DNA of 64,000 bases from Whalleya microplaca (lineage: Eukaryota; Ascomycota; Sordariomycetes; Xylariales; Xylariaceae): assembly GCA_022497155.1 (NCBI GenBank), contig MU385712.1, positions 1,363,765 to 1,427,764 of the forward strand. Reading direction: 5' to 3'. The notes under the pieces were generated by a model. The model ran no database searches. It was not told where the DNA came from and was given only the letters and a program-made list of their open reading frames with translations. Of this stretch, positions 22,320-33,202 are shown piece after piece (the stretch's first letter is position 1; every line of letters starts with the position of its first letter). The translations under genes were made by a program, and so were the position numbers.

Positions 22320-22618
22320 TACTCCGTAAATTCCAGTAGGAATGTAAGGAGGGATATGGTTACAAGCGTTGCGGCAATTGCTGACATGGTGGTGGAGGGG
22401 GTTGGAACTATTTTAAGGATAGGATTTGCCATAGTATGTTAATATTTCTTCTACTTGAACTTATCGCGGGAGATGTCAGGCGTTGTTGCTGTGCGGCAAT
22501 AACGGCGTCGTTTTTGCGACAGAATGTAAGTAGGGATATCATTAGGACCGACGTGACAATTGTGGACATGATGGTGGTGGTTAAGACTGTATTGAAGATA
22601 GAATTAGACATAGCTTGT
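22320..22618 (-). repeat. Duplicated unit with short hydrophobic open frames
   Basis: On the minus strand two related frames follow each other. One begins MSNSIFNTVLTTTIMSTIV at about 22611, the other MANPILKIVPTPSTTMSAI at about 22436. Both run into an ISLLTF segment. The underlying DNA is a direct duplication of about 175 bp. The first copy also contains the core shared with 19994-20041. I cannot assign a function. It may be a decayed repeat family, or short exons of an unrecognised gene whose next exon would be a Pro/Gln/His-rich frame at about 22145-22330. Confidence 0.4.
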
Positions 22619-24201
22619 TGATGTTGATTCTAACCTGAAGTTGTTAAGATGATGAAAAATGAAGAATTCCAAACCATGGTAATGATAAATAAATATAATC
22701 GTACAGCAGAGTTACCTTTATCGATCACGATTTCCTTTTGCAAACGCAAGGACATAGAAGTTACCTTCTTCTTGTAATGTAACTTCATTTTGTAATAGTC
22801 TTTGAAATCATAAATGCAGTCGTTACCTCTAGTTAACCTACTACTGCCAATGTAACAAACTAAACAAGCAACCTTATTCCAAACTTTGTGCTACCTTCTA
22901 CCTTCTACATACAATCCTTAGGTGTAGCTTAGTGACATTGGGATGCTTTGATTGCCGACTTGGAGGTTAAGATTGCTAATATAGTGTAATACCTTGTCCA
23001 ACATGGAGTAGACAAGGATATCTACTACATGGCAGGAAGACAGTCTCTTTCATAATCACACCATAGGCAGCGCCACGAAAGCTGCTAGAAGGTAGCATGA
23101 ACCATACTGATTGATGACTACGGGCTGGCAATACCTTATATACCTGCGTATCATAGGAATTGTAATGATTGGAATTTTCATGCAACCCCACTCGAATGGT
23201 CAACATCACGCAGCCGGATTTTAAGAGGACAAATACCAATGCAAATCCTCGACCCAAGATCAACTAATGTCATCCCAGAGCTACTACATGTATTCAAATA
23301 TTTGCTCGAGAGAGCGGATAAGAGAATCTCTGAAATAACCGGTCCCGCGTCCGACGAAAATTAGCCAGACTCAAAGAAATACTTTGATGCACCAAGTTCA
23401 TCTACTTTAAGGTGTAAACACCTGTTATAATGCCAAAGAAATGAAGCGGTCGCATGAGCTCCACAGCGCAACCCAAGTAAATGTGGATGGAAGATATTCC
23501 TTTTCTATATCATAATTTATATCAGCAGCTGCGTCGGCATTGCATCGCAAGCAAGGTCGAAATGCTTATATGACAGCATCCATTTCATAGCATGCCCATA
23601 AAAGGGTTGATGGGCTCTGGGTTTCGTTCTTTTCAAGAGCAGCGTTTTGCACGTTACTGAATATCGCTCCTTTACCTAGTACCAAGAGGCGGTAAGATGA
23701 GGTACCAAGTGTCTAGCTCCAAATTCGTTGGTATCTCAATGTAACGTACGAAAGTTTATCTTGCTGTAAGTGGATAGCAAATCTAATAAAGTCTGGTTGT
23801 AAGGAGAAAAAACTATGTATAAAAATGGCCATATGCTTTTAAGCACTATAGGCGTGACTCATAAAACAACTTCAAAATATTTCGAATTTCAAATCTAGAC
23901 GACTACCGAAGTTTCCGACCCGCCGACCCGGAATTCTGCTGCCTATAATTGTTGGTTCGGGGTTACTACACCAACCGATAAAGAAAACAAGTCGAAAATT
24001 ATTTGGCTGCCTGCTTATATACGCGTCTTCTTCCAGCTCATTCATCTCACCATCACTATTCCACATCGCCACTAGCTCACTACCTACCACCTGATAAAAA
24101 GCTACTGTCGACCCACGCCCCAACGGACCTGCGCCTCTCAGTCATTCAGCGACCTTCCTGCTACCCTTTGCTTTTGAAATTCCCACGCTTTTCACGTTGA
24201 G

Positions 24202-25991
24202 ATGCGTGAGATTGTAAGTTTTCTTGTTCTGTCTTCCTGGCTCTTCCTAGGTACGATTTCAGTACTTCGTCGATGAGCCCTCTATATTCCATCACTTTTA
24301 TCACGCTGAGTTTGAGAAGACAGCTGACTGAAAATTCTAGGTCCAAGTCTCCATTGGCCAATGTGTGAGTGAACTTTGCCCTTACGTCCATGCCTTGTGC
24401 AGGACATGCTGACTCTCATGTTAGGGCAATCAAATCGGCTCCGCCTTCTGGTATGTTCTCATTTATCTCGATCTTCCATGTTATGGGATACACTGACTCG
24501 GAGCGCAGGCAAACCATAGCCGGTGAGCATGGACTCGATGAGAATGGCGATTACCACGGCTCGGATGAGATCCAACGTGCGCGCATGGATGTGTACTTCA
24601 ATGAGGTATGAGTCCTTTTCCTTTCCCCATGAAACATACTTGGGGAAACTCACGCCGCGTCGCAGGCCTCAAGGCAAAAATATGTACCGCGCGCCGTCTT
24701 AGTCGACCTGGAACCCGGCGTGATGGAAGGGATACGTAATGGCCCGTTCGGTAGTCTGTACCGACCGGATAACTTCATCTTCGGCCAGTCTGGCGCCGGC
24801 AATAACTGGGCCAAAGGCCATTACACGGAAGGCGCCGAGCTCGTCGATGAGGTCCTTGACGTCGTCCGCCGTGAGGTCGAGGCCTGTGAGTACCTCCAGG
24901 GTTTTCAGCTTACACACTCCTTGGGTGGAGGAACCGGCTCGGGTATGGGCACGCTCCTGGTATCCAAAATTCGCGAGGAATATCCCGACCGGATCATGGC
25001 AACCTTCTCGGTAGTTCCGTCGCCAAAGGTATCAGACACGATTGTCGAACCGTATAATACGACGCTATCGATCCACCAACTCATAGAAAACACCGATGAG
25101 ACGTTTATTATCGATAACGAAGCGCTTTATGACATCTGCATGCGAACGCTCAAGATCGCACAGCCCTCGTATCCCGACCTCAATCGCTTAGTGTCGACGG
25201 TTATGTCGGGTGTTTCGACGTCTCTCCGTTTCCCCGGCCAGCTGAACTCGGATCTTCGTAAGCTAGCAGTGAATCTGGTTCCATTCCCGCGCCTTCATTT
25301 CTTCATGGTTGGATACGCTCCCTTAACGAGCATTCTACCTGGAGCAAAGGCATTTCGCCATCACACCGTCCAAAATCTTACACAGCAAATGTTCGACCCT
25401 AAGAGCCTGATGGCCGCTTGCGACTTCCGTAACGGGCGGTATCTTGCCTGTTCGGCAATCTTGTGAGTTGTCATTCCGTCTTCCTACCTCTACAAATCTC
25501 TCCCCTCCCCCAAAAGCAATTCCAATAGCTTGGTTACTTGCCTCTTCTCTCCACCCTTCCTCGCTTCAGAATTCTCATTATCACATAGCCGTGGCCGAAT
25601 CTCGATAAAGGAGATCGAAGACCAAATGCGTACGTTCCAGGACCGGAACTCGGAATGGTTTGTGGAATGGATCCCTAACAACATCCAAACCTCGCTGTGC
25701 GCAATCCCCCCGGTAGGTCAGGACATGTCATCTACATTCGTCGGAAACTCCACAGCCCTGCAAGAGATATTCAAGCGCATAGGCGAACAGTTCTCCAAAA
25801 TGTTCCGTCGCAAGGCCTTCTTACATCCGTATACGATGGAGGGTATGGACGAAATGGAGTTTACCGAGGCCGAGTCTAACATGAACGACATGATCTCGGA
25901 GTATCAACAGTACCAGGATGCTGACATTAACGACGAAGAAGGTGGTGAGTATGGCTATGATGAGGAAGAAGCGCCTGCTGGAGAGGAGTAA
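24202..25991 (+). CDS. Divergent beta-tubulin paralogue, six exons
   Basis: Exons are 24202-24213, 24341-24364, 24425-24450, 24509-24605, 24666-25462 and 25589-25991, giving 452 aa. Introns after codons 4, 12, 21 and 53 match ascomycete beta-tubulin genes. Present are MREI, the GQCGNQIG start, the nucleotide-binding GGGTGSGMG loop (140-148), and the [17 protein letters not shown] helix. The acidic tail is [19 protein letters not shown]. Using standard numbering, F167, E198, F200 and L240 are kept. Position 6 is Gln instead of His, 201 is Ile instead of Cys, and 239 is Ser instead of Cys. The M-loop reads [13 protein letters not shown], two residues longer than the usual TSRGAHSFRA type. The protein polymerises with alpha-tubulin in microtubules. 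With these changes it is probably a second, specialised beta-tubulin (TUB1-like class) rather than the main one. Confidence 0.93.
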
Positions 25992-27390
25992 TAAGGAGAC
26001 TGGAAAAGTGGTGTCGTGTTTGGCTCATGCGGCTACGGCAATGGCGACATTAGCGTCGTGACGATCTGTGCTTGGAGGCCCCGCCGGACAAGGTTGACAG
26101 CGGTAATTGCCGTCTACACACGTAGGTGCCTATCACCGACAAGGTTGTAATCCATTCCACTGGGACCTTATATTGAATTGAAGAAGTACTGGCATATAGC
26201 ACTCCGAGGTACGAGCTAGGTAACTGGGTAAACGAAGCAACTGGGCGAATAAATGATGCGCCGCCTGGCGCACGCACTATTCACCCAGCTGGTATCAGGT
26301 TGGTAACCCCGGTAGCCAACCTAGGCAGTAGGCAGGGAAGTGAAGGCATTGAACTCTCATGCCTGGGTCCTAGTAGCTAGTGCCAGGGTGGTCACCGCAT
26401 TGGTCAATTGGTTGCAGCTGATCTAAGATCGACTGGGATAATTCACTCCATAAGGGGGTCAATTCACCGTCCTCCCCCGTCACGACCTTCTCCGGAAATA
26501 ACTCCTATCCTCCAACTACAGCTTTCGTCTACATCGTCTCTTGATGCTCCTAACTCAGCGCATACCATCCAAGTCTAGGCTCTTATTAGTGTCGGTGTAG
26601 GACAAGATAATCAGGAACATGACGTCTCATTACGCGCAAATTGAAGCGCGAAGAGTCATAGTCTTGTATGTATATGTTCTATTTCAAGAACGAGACTAAG
26701 TAGGACGAAAGAGAATGTAAAGTACTCTGTAGCTAGGCCCCAAAATATACATGAGCCTCACAACGGCACCGTAATTTCTCTGCGATATGGATTTTGAGCT
26801 GCAGCATCTTTCAGCTGTCATCACTTGTTGGATGTTATTCTAATATATCTAATGTTAATATGGATGAGAGACAACAGCTCACAATTTCCAACAACTTCAA
26901 ATCCGCCCGCAATCAAAAATGTAACAAACAATAATGTAGCAAACATGTGTGGCTCAGGCGAGTGGCTGGGTTGCTAGGTGGCCAAGGTCTTCGATTTTAA
27001 ACTGACCCAACAACACTCATCCGATCAACATCATAAATCACGGTCCGGAGTCATTAGAATCTCCCTCCGCTACTTTCAATTCGGTCTGCAAAACCAGGAG
27101 CATATCTCGCTCTCGAGACACGTTAGGGCAGCTTAGTAAGTTGGTTAGATGACTCAGCTTCGTTTCAGTGCTTAGCTGACTGGTTACGTATAATAGTTAG
27201 AACTCACCAGAATCTCATCCTTCTCCTTCTCTCGATGCCACAGATCTTTCCGGCTTCTTTTCTTCTACAGGAAAATCCTACTACAGAAACCATTTGTTGC
27301 CTAGCAAACTGCCAATGCGTATTACAGCGATCACTTCCGATCAGTTTGACCGTGTCAAGCCTTTCTTGAATACAGAGGCCAGGTCTAACG
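25992..27390. other. Intergenic region with a repeat end
   Basis: It carries a single CAAGGTTGTAATCCA-type MITE end at 26140. I find no gene. A short frame beginning MRITAITSDQFDRVKPFLNT at 27316 ends at 27417 and might be an upstream exon of the kinase-like gene, but I cannot find a convincing donor. Confidence 0.5.
26140..26160 (+). repeat. Solo end of the CAAGGTTGTAATCC MITE family
   Basis: It matches the left end of the elements at 21609 and 32283 in 20 of 21 positions, with one C-to-T change. No matching inverted end is seen within the next kilobase, so it is a truncated copy. Confidence 0.6.
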
Positions 27391-28257
27391 ATGCCATTAC
27401 CGATGTCGAAGCATAGCGTGGTCAAGGGAACACGAACACAAAGAACTTCACTCCATGCTGGCCCTCTAACTCGACTTCTCGTGGTCCTCATTATTAAGAT
27501 GCAAGCTAACGAGTATTTACGACACCTATGGAAAAAACCCGTCGGTCTTCATGCTATTTCCAACATATATATCAAGGTCAAGCCAATCGACAATTTGACC
27601 GAGGCATACGCGATGCAATTTGTTGCACAAAATACCTCAATTCCAGTACCCAAACTATACTGTGCTTTCGTTTTTAAAGGCAGGACATACACAGTTATGA
27701 AGAAAATTGAAGGGGACATGGTGGGTCGAGGATGGGAGAATCGCACGGAAGAGTCTAGGAAACGGATACTCGGTCAAATTCGGGATATGCTCGATCAGCT
27801 GCGTTCCTTGAATCCTCCCGAAGGCGAAGGCATTGCCAGTGCCGAAGGTGAGGCCTTCTGTGATTGGCGCCTACCTTCTAAGCCACTTTGGGGCCCATTC
27901 ACTACAATACGCGATTTCCATGAGGCCCTTATCAACGGCATCAATTTAGACGTCAATTGCCAGAATGTGCCACCAGATCTTGCAGAACTCGTTACCTTTT
28001 ACCGGCAACCTTTCGGCAAACCAGTCTTCTCGCACGGCGACCTGAGTAAACAGAACATTTTGGTAAAGGGGGACAGCGTAGTTGGTATTATTGATTGGGA
28101 GACAGCAGGATGGTTACCGAACTACTGGGAGTATACATGTACAAGAGGTGTTCTTCCTTGGTATGCATTCTCGCAGGAAGAGGTAGATCAGTTCTTATTG
28201 CCTATGCATCACGAACTGGGGATGGACATGATTAGGCGCAAGTACTTTGATTTTTGA
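27391..28257 (+). CDS. Aminoglycoside-phosphotransferase-like kinase (APH family)
   Basis: Open frame of 288 aa with an ATG at 27391. The first 45 residues do not look conserved, so the true start or an intron near 27420-27490 is uncertain. From residue 50 it follows the fungal APH family: LTEAYAMQFVAQNTSIPVPK (alpha-C region), a hinge-like TVMKKIEGD, catalytic loop HGDLSKQNILV (HGD at 215-217) and metal-binding IIDWETAGW. These fungal members are small cytosolic kinases of unknown substrate, common near metabolite and HET loci. Antibiotic resistance should not be inferred from the family name. The usual ATP-binding N-terminal strand pair looks short or missing, so it may be N-terminally altered. 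Confidence 0.75.
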   Translation: MPLPMSKHSVVKGTRTQRTSLHAGPLTRLLVVLIIKMQANEYLRHLWKKPVGLHAISNIYIKVKPIDNLTEAYAMQFVAQNTSIPVPKLYCAFVFKGRTYTVMKKIEGDMVGRGWENRTEESRKRILGQIRDMLDQLRSLNPPEGEGIASAEGEAFCDWRLPSKPLWGPFTTIRDFHEALINGINLDVNCQNVPPDLAELVTFYRQPFGKPVFSHGDLSKQNILVKGDSVVGIIDWETAGWLPNYWEYTCTRGVLPWYAFSQEEVDQFLLPMHHELGMDMIRRKYFDF

Positions 28258-28307
28258 GGGGTTTCAAAACGCCGATTAGAATCTAAACCATTTCCCCATG
28301 TTAAGAG

Positions 28308-28923
28308 TTAAGGCATAAGCTCTCTATCCTGCAATAGGTCCCAAGTTGGTGCTTGACGACTGTTGTAACTTCCTCCAGAGCTAAAGCGGCGCTCATCAGT
28401 CTTCTGCTGACAATACTCCATGGCTTTGTCTCGTATCTGCTCCCAGTTGGTGACGGATGTACCTAAGGCTTTGCCATTTTTCTCAACATTGGCGAGAGCG
28501 TCTTTCACCCATACGACACAGTTCCAGCCCTCATCGTTTGGCCGAGTTGGCGTGTGCTCGAACACGGACCGAAGCCCTCTCATGCTTTCAACCTTGCAAA
28601 TCATAATGCGCACAAGCAGCCTCATCGTAGGCGCCATGGTAATATCCACCTCTTCATATTGCCAACTCTGTTGTAAGACGTTTTCTACCAAGCGCATTCC
28701 ATCTGTTACATGAAAGCGGCTGCCCTGACTCTCAGGCGTCTCTTTTTTTGGCCCAACAATAAAGCACCAGTGGTATCTAACATGGTGGATTTCAGTGTCT
28801 AGATTAATGCAGGACCTTTTAGGTATCAACTCACTTGTCTTCCTGCCCTGGCATCTTCACCGCGCCTCCTCGAACATATAACGCAATATAAAGACGCTTC
28901 TTTCTGGGCCAGCTGGGAGGCAT
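28308..28923 (-). CDS. Conserved fungal small protein (YHW/WNCV family), two exons
   Basis: Exons are 28835-28923 and 28308-28776, giving 185 aa. The 58-bp intron (GTGAGT...TTAG) joins MPGQEDK to YHWCFIVGPKK, removing the need for the unlikely start inside the intron. The family, widespread and often multicopy in ascomycetes, is recognised by a KRLYIALYVRGG start, a YHW-x-FIVGPK motif, an LVRIMICKV strand, WNCVVWVKDAL and a terminal DLLQDRELMP. Its function is not known to me. It is convergent with the APH-like kinase, with 50 bases between stops. Confidence 0.8.
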
Positions 28924-30036
28924 TCTAAGACGTTCCTCAGAAAGAGACAGGACCAGGCGGTTCAGCGATACAAATAAGCACCAGAGCACAACAGACGACG
29001 AGTGGACGAAGAGTAAACTATCGTGGCTCTTCAGTTCGCAGCGACTACTATATATTCACTCTACTCATGATCAAACATAAAGGCCCGTCCACAAATATCA
29101 ATCGATCTAGCTACCAAGCTGCGGCTGGGAGAATCATTATTCATCCCTGCAAGTTCAGCTCTCCTAACCGACCCCATTACTTAGGCGCAAATAACCAACA
29201 TGGCCGGAGATGGATTTTGTGTGCATGTTTGAGTGTTTGACACTCTTTATCCTATCTTCTAGACTCCCGGGTTCCTGGCTCTATGGACGACAAAGTTTGC
29301 TGGACAAACATAGACCAATATTATGGGGCGCTGAAAACGATTACGCTATAGTTATCAGCGGCAAGGTCTGAGGTGTGGAAGTTGATTTATTCAAGAGACA
29401 AGTGCTACGCTATCTTTACATAATCCCCGTGATGGCGGAGCTCCAGCCAACACCTCCCGAAATGGTATTGGGATATCAAGGTCGATACCTTATACTGGCT
29501 GATATAGCATGGTAGATGTCCCGTCGTAATAGTTGAAATCGGCGCAGGTCGTGAGTATCATAGTATTGATGATTAGGAATGTATTATCACTAGAGTCCCG
29601 CTGCGTAGGCGGCTTGCTATGTAGATTGCTAGGCCTACATAGATTGAGAGCGAGATGTGGTGGTAACAAGAAAGAGCATGACCCTTTTTCAACAAGCAAA
29701 AGAAATTATAAAACTAACCCATGAGGATGTATGGAGTAGCAGCTTATAAGAGGCTGTTAATGAGTCTTCGTAGTATGATTGTTCCTAGAAAATGGAGTAC
29801 GAGGTCAACGCCCCTAACGTCATCTGTTTTATTTATAGACGACAGCCAAAAGGTGTTGGCCGAAAACTAACGGTGCCGACCCTCCGGGCCGCCCTTGATT
29901 CGGTATATGTAGTTAGTCTCATCATCAAAACCTCCTAGTTTGGGCAAACACTACTTCGAACTTATCGTTCATCTTGCAAGATCTTTCTTCTGTTATCGCT
30001 ATCATAGCGTCTTCGACTATAACTCCTGCTTCCACG
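28924..30036. other. Divergent intergenic region
   Basis: There is no supported gene. It separates the small conserved protein (-) from the P450 (+). A TATATATTC stretch occurs near 29050. A GC-rich block (about 29868-29895) lies 150 bases before the P450 start. Confidence 0.5.
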
Positions 30037-31798
30037 ATGATCGATGTATCGCCCATGGGTTCTCAGGTACTCGCAGCGGCATGCTACGGATTTGCTGCCT
30101 TAATATCCTATGTAAATTCAACGGCATCCAGCTTCCCCGTGTGCATTGAACGTTGCCAGTTGACGCAAGACTTCGTAGTTATCCCTGCATCTAGCCTACT
30201 ATGTTTTGCTCCATCCCTTAAGCAGTTATCCAGGCCCTTTTGCTGCAAAGTTGTCGGATGCCTACAATGGCTACTATGCTTTCAAGCGGACACTTCACAC
30301 TGTAACATGGCAGAACCATCTCAAGTATGGTACGTGCGTGGTGTGTCACATCATATTAAGAATAGGCTAACCCATCTTCACTTCAGGTGCTGTCGTGAGA
30401 CAAGGACCTAACAAACTCGTGTTCAACTCTACCGCGGCTCTACAAGGTAAGGTACGACACCGAGTCAGCTGGAGCTTGCTGACATTAAAGCGTAAAGATA
30501 TATATAAGAATGATCGCACTACCAAGCCCAAGGCATACATTGCCTTAGGACCCAGACTCAAAATCCCGACTGTCTTCACAGCACAGGATCGTCAAGTGCA
30601 CCGAGTAAGGCGACAGCTTATTGGCCGAGCCGTTTCGGAACACTCCATGCGTATATTTGAACCCACCATGCTTGACCAGATTGATCTCCTTCTGCGGGAG
30701 ATATTCCATTCCACCCAGAGGTCCCAATCCACCACCATCAATATGACTGAGCGCGCCCGACTGCTCGGATTCGATCTCGCCGGGCTCCTTGCCTTTGGCT
30801 ACAATTTGAATCTGCAGGCTCGGGAAGAGAATAGATTTGTATTGCCGATGCTGGAGGCTGGATTCTTCTGGAGTAGCGTCTTCCTGCATTGGCCATTGAC
30901 TCGCAGATTCTCAATAGCATTGGCTATCCTGAAAGTTTTCCGCCGATTGAGAAGTCAATACCTTTCTCTCGTTGAGTATATTATTAGCTCTCGCACCAAA
31001 CAGGATAAACATGCCCAACATGATCTCTATTCGATCGTTGCAGAAGAACTAGACTCATCTGAGTCTAATGGCATCCGGGAGAGCGAGCTTTGGGCTGAAG
31101 CTATTGTATTCCTACCAGCAGGTATGTTGTCCTCATTTAGGTGCAAGTACATGCTATTCTAACTAAAGTAACTAGCTGGGGATACAACGAAAACTGCGCT
31201 GGCTGCTATTTTCTTCTATCTTTCCCAAAACGACCAGTGTTATAACACACTAGCTAACGAAATTCGCTCCAGCTTCACAAGCGGGAACCAAGTTTGCGGT
31301 TCAGCCCTGACAGGCTGCCAATATTTAAGGGCTTGTATTGATGAAGCTTTGCGAATGTCCCCACCAGTCGCTGGTATCCTCTAGAGAGAGGCGTATCCGA
31401 GCGATCAACCGTTCACTGTAGATGGACACGTAGTTCCTCACGGTACTATCGTTGGGGTGAATATCTATTCGATCCACTACAATGAGGGATACTTCCCAGA
31501 CCCCTTTACCTTTCGACCGGAGAGATGGCTAGATGACGCGAAGACTATGCGCGACGCATTTGCTCCATTTTCGCTCGGTCCGCGAGGGTGTGCAGGCAAG
31601 GCCATGGAATACCTTGAGATTTCTCTCGTCGTGGCCAAAATAATGTGGTATTTTGATTTTAGATCCGTTGGGAGTGAACATGCTGGGGTGTTCGAGTTAC
31701 TAGACAATTTCACTTCAAGCCATGACGGCCCTCACTTGGAGTTCCAGCAGCGGGGAGAACACGGCAAAGAGTTAGGTGATACACAACTAAAATCATGA
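30037..31798 (+). pseudogene. Cytochrome P450 with one in-frame stop, five exons
   Basis: Exons are 30037-30111, 30179-30329, 30387-30446, 30498-31121 and 31176-31798 (511 codons). Phases close at every junction. It has an N-terminal membrane helix, the fungal YPGPF hinge, PNKLVFNS, the C-helix region (AQDRQVHRVRRQL), the I-helix AGDTT, the K-helix EALR, FRPERW and the heme loop FSLGPRGCAG (Cys about codon 442). Codon 373 is TAG at 31382-31384, inside the GIL-x-REA segment, where this family usually has Trp (LWRE). A TGG to TAG change is CpA to TpA on the other strand, the RIP preference. Everything else is intact, so inactivation looks recent. A sequencing error or strain polymorphism is possible. 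It was probably an ER-bound secondary-metabolism oxygenase. Confidence 0.88.
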
Positions 31799-32471
31799 GC
31801 ATAATTAATTAAGATAATAGCTTAAAACTTTTTTCAATGGGAATCTTACATCTTTATTATGGGTATTTTTTCAAAAAAAAAGTTTCGGTATTTAAACTAC
31901 CCCTATATTTGTTTAAACGCCGCCGTTAAACATGCTCATCCAATTAACGCCGGTAGCCGTTTAACAGCCCATTTATACACTAACAGCTTAGTTACTTTAC
32001 ATCTCTCGGTCTGGACAAAGATGCATACACTGGGTTGATAGCAGTCTTTTCTGAGTTTGTTCCACGCATACAGAATATCACCGGGGGTACCTGGCCCCTA
32101 TGGTACAGGCAATCTTCAAGACAAGGGTCGAAAATTCGAGAAAGCTGGGCGACGATCCGATGGATGTCGATCCTGTGCCGCAACTTCGTAAGTTATACTG
32201 AAATCAAAAAACCTACAACTGCAGTGCCTCTGGGTCGGACTTTGGCTAACATCATGGACTCGGCTCAAGGCCCGGCCCCGGGCAAGGTTGTAATCCACTC
32301 CACTCCACGATAGCTTCTCGTGGACAAAAGACCACTATATGTACATGTACCGTGCATGCGTGCACGTACTGTAGTGTGCAACGTGCCAGCCCTGTTTCCA
32401 CTCCACGAGAACCTCATGTGGAGTGGATTACAACCTTGCTCAAGGGATCGGTATCAACATAGGATAGTCGT
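31799..32471. other. Region between P450 and FAD-oxidase remnant, contains a MITE
   Basis: A+T-rich to about 31980. From 32010 to 32190 a protein-like frame (GYLAPMVQAIFKTRVENSRK, about 32082-32141) may be debris of another gene, but I cannot name it. A perfect inverted-repeat element occupies 32283-32438. Confidence 0.5.
32283..32438. mobile_element. 156-bp MITE with perfect 21-bp inverted ends
   Basis: The left end CAAGGTTGTAATCCACTCCA plus C is exactly mirrored at the right. Further inside, both arms share TTCTCGTGGA, and the centre is near-palindromic (GTGCATGCGTGCAC). The whole unit can therefore fold as a long hairpin. There is no coding capacity. It lies only 33 bases before the FAD-oxidase remnant. 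No clear target duplication is visible. Confidence 0.85.
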
Positions 32472-32752
32472 TGGCAACAGACGACAAAATTCTCGATGAC
32501 ATTTTGCAGGACTGTCTAACAGCAGTTGAGACTTATACCAAGTCTCGCGGCGTTTACAAGCCTGTCGTCTTTCTCAATGACGCCCATACCTCTCAAAACC
32601 CCTTGCGAAGCTATGGGCAGGAGTCTTTTGATCAACTCAAGGCTGCGAGCCACGCTTATGACCTGATGCAAATTTTCCAGACCCTCGTGCCTGGTGGATT
32701 TAGAATAGGGTGGAAAGCTACTGTTCTATTACGTTTGCGGCGGGCTGATTGA
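32472..32752 (+). pseudogene. 3' remnant of a berberine-bridge-type FAD-linked oxidase
   Basis: About 93 codons without an ATG at the left end. They match only the C-terminal BBE domain of fungal PCMH-type FAD oxidases: VVFLNDAHTSQNPLRSYGQE, then LKAASHAYDLMQIFQTLVPGGF. The FAD-binding domain is absent. Upstream sequence is replaced by a MITE and unrelated debris. Oxidases of this type often act in fungal metabolite clusters. With the neighbouring P450 this suggests a decayed cluster. Confidence 0.75.
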
Positions 32753-33202
32753 GGAGGTAATGCTCGATAGGGCTAATATAAAAAATATCACAATAATAGG
32801 GAAATTAGTTATAATGCCTTACGCATTTTTTCCCTTGTTCCTCTATCTGAGAAAATCCGAAAATATACAGGAATTAAGTAGTCAAGCCACCTCGACCCTT
32901 GTAACTCGTGACAAGTCTGTTCTTAATTAAAAGCAACGCCCTTTAGGGCGTGAGGAGGCGAAAAAGCCAACGTAAGTAGCCGAAAGGAGCGTCATTCCGA
33001 AGTAAGCTTATATCAAGATTTAATACTATCTAACCCAATCAACAAGTGCGCTGCATTGAGGCTAATCCCCAGTTCATATATATCGTCTCTGGGTATTTAC
33101 ATGCGAAGCCAATCAGAGTCCATGCCTATATGAAAAGCAGACGAATGAAAGGCCACTGAGCAGCACAGCCTGCGAATAGTTGACATTCTAAGATCCGCAC
33201 TT
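32753..33202. other. Intergenic region with a repeat copy
   Basis: This contains the third copy of the TAAGGCACTATAACTAAT repeat (reverse strand). I see nothing else. Confidence 0.6.
32790..32822 (-). repeat. Short dispersed repeat TAAGGCA(C/T)TATAACTAAT, copy 2
   Basis: The reverse complement reads TAAGGCATTATAACTAAT followed by TTCCCTATTATTGTGATA. It matches copies at 21235 and 44314 with C-to-T type differences. Confidence 0.7.

Larger units (their letters stand above)
21165..24201. other. 3-kb repeat-rich region without an intact gene
   Basis: It holds a short dispersed repeat at 21235, a 481-bp inverted-repeat element at 21609-22089 with a 22-bp tandem array inside, and a duplicated unit with short open frames on the minus strand at about 22320-22620. 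From 22650 to 24200 I see nothing supportable except the beta-tubulin promoter at the end, which has a CT-rich start region around 24010-24070. Confidence 0.6.
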
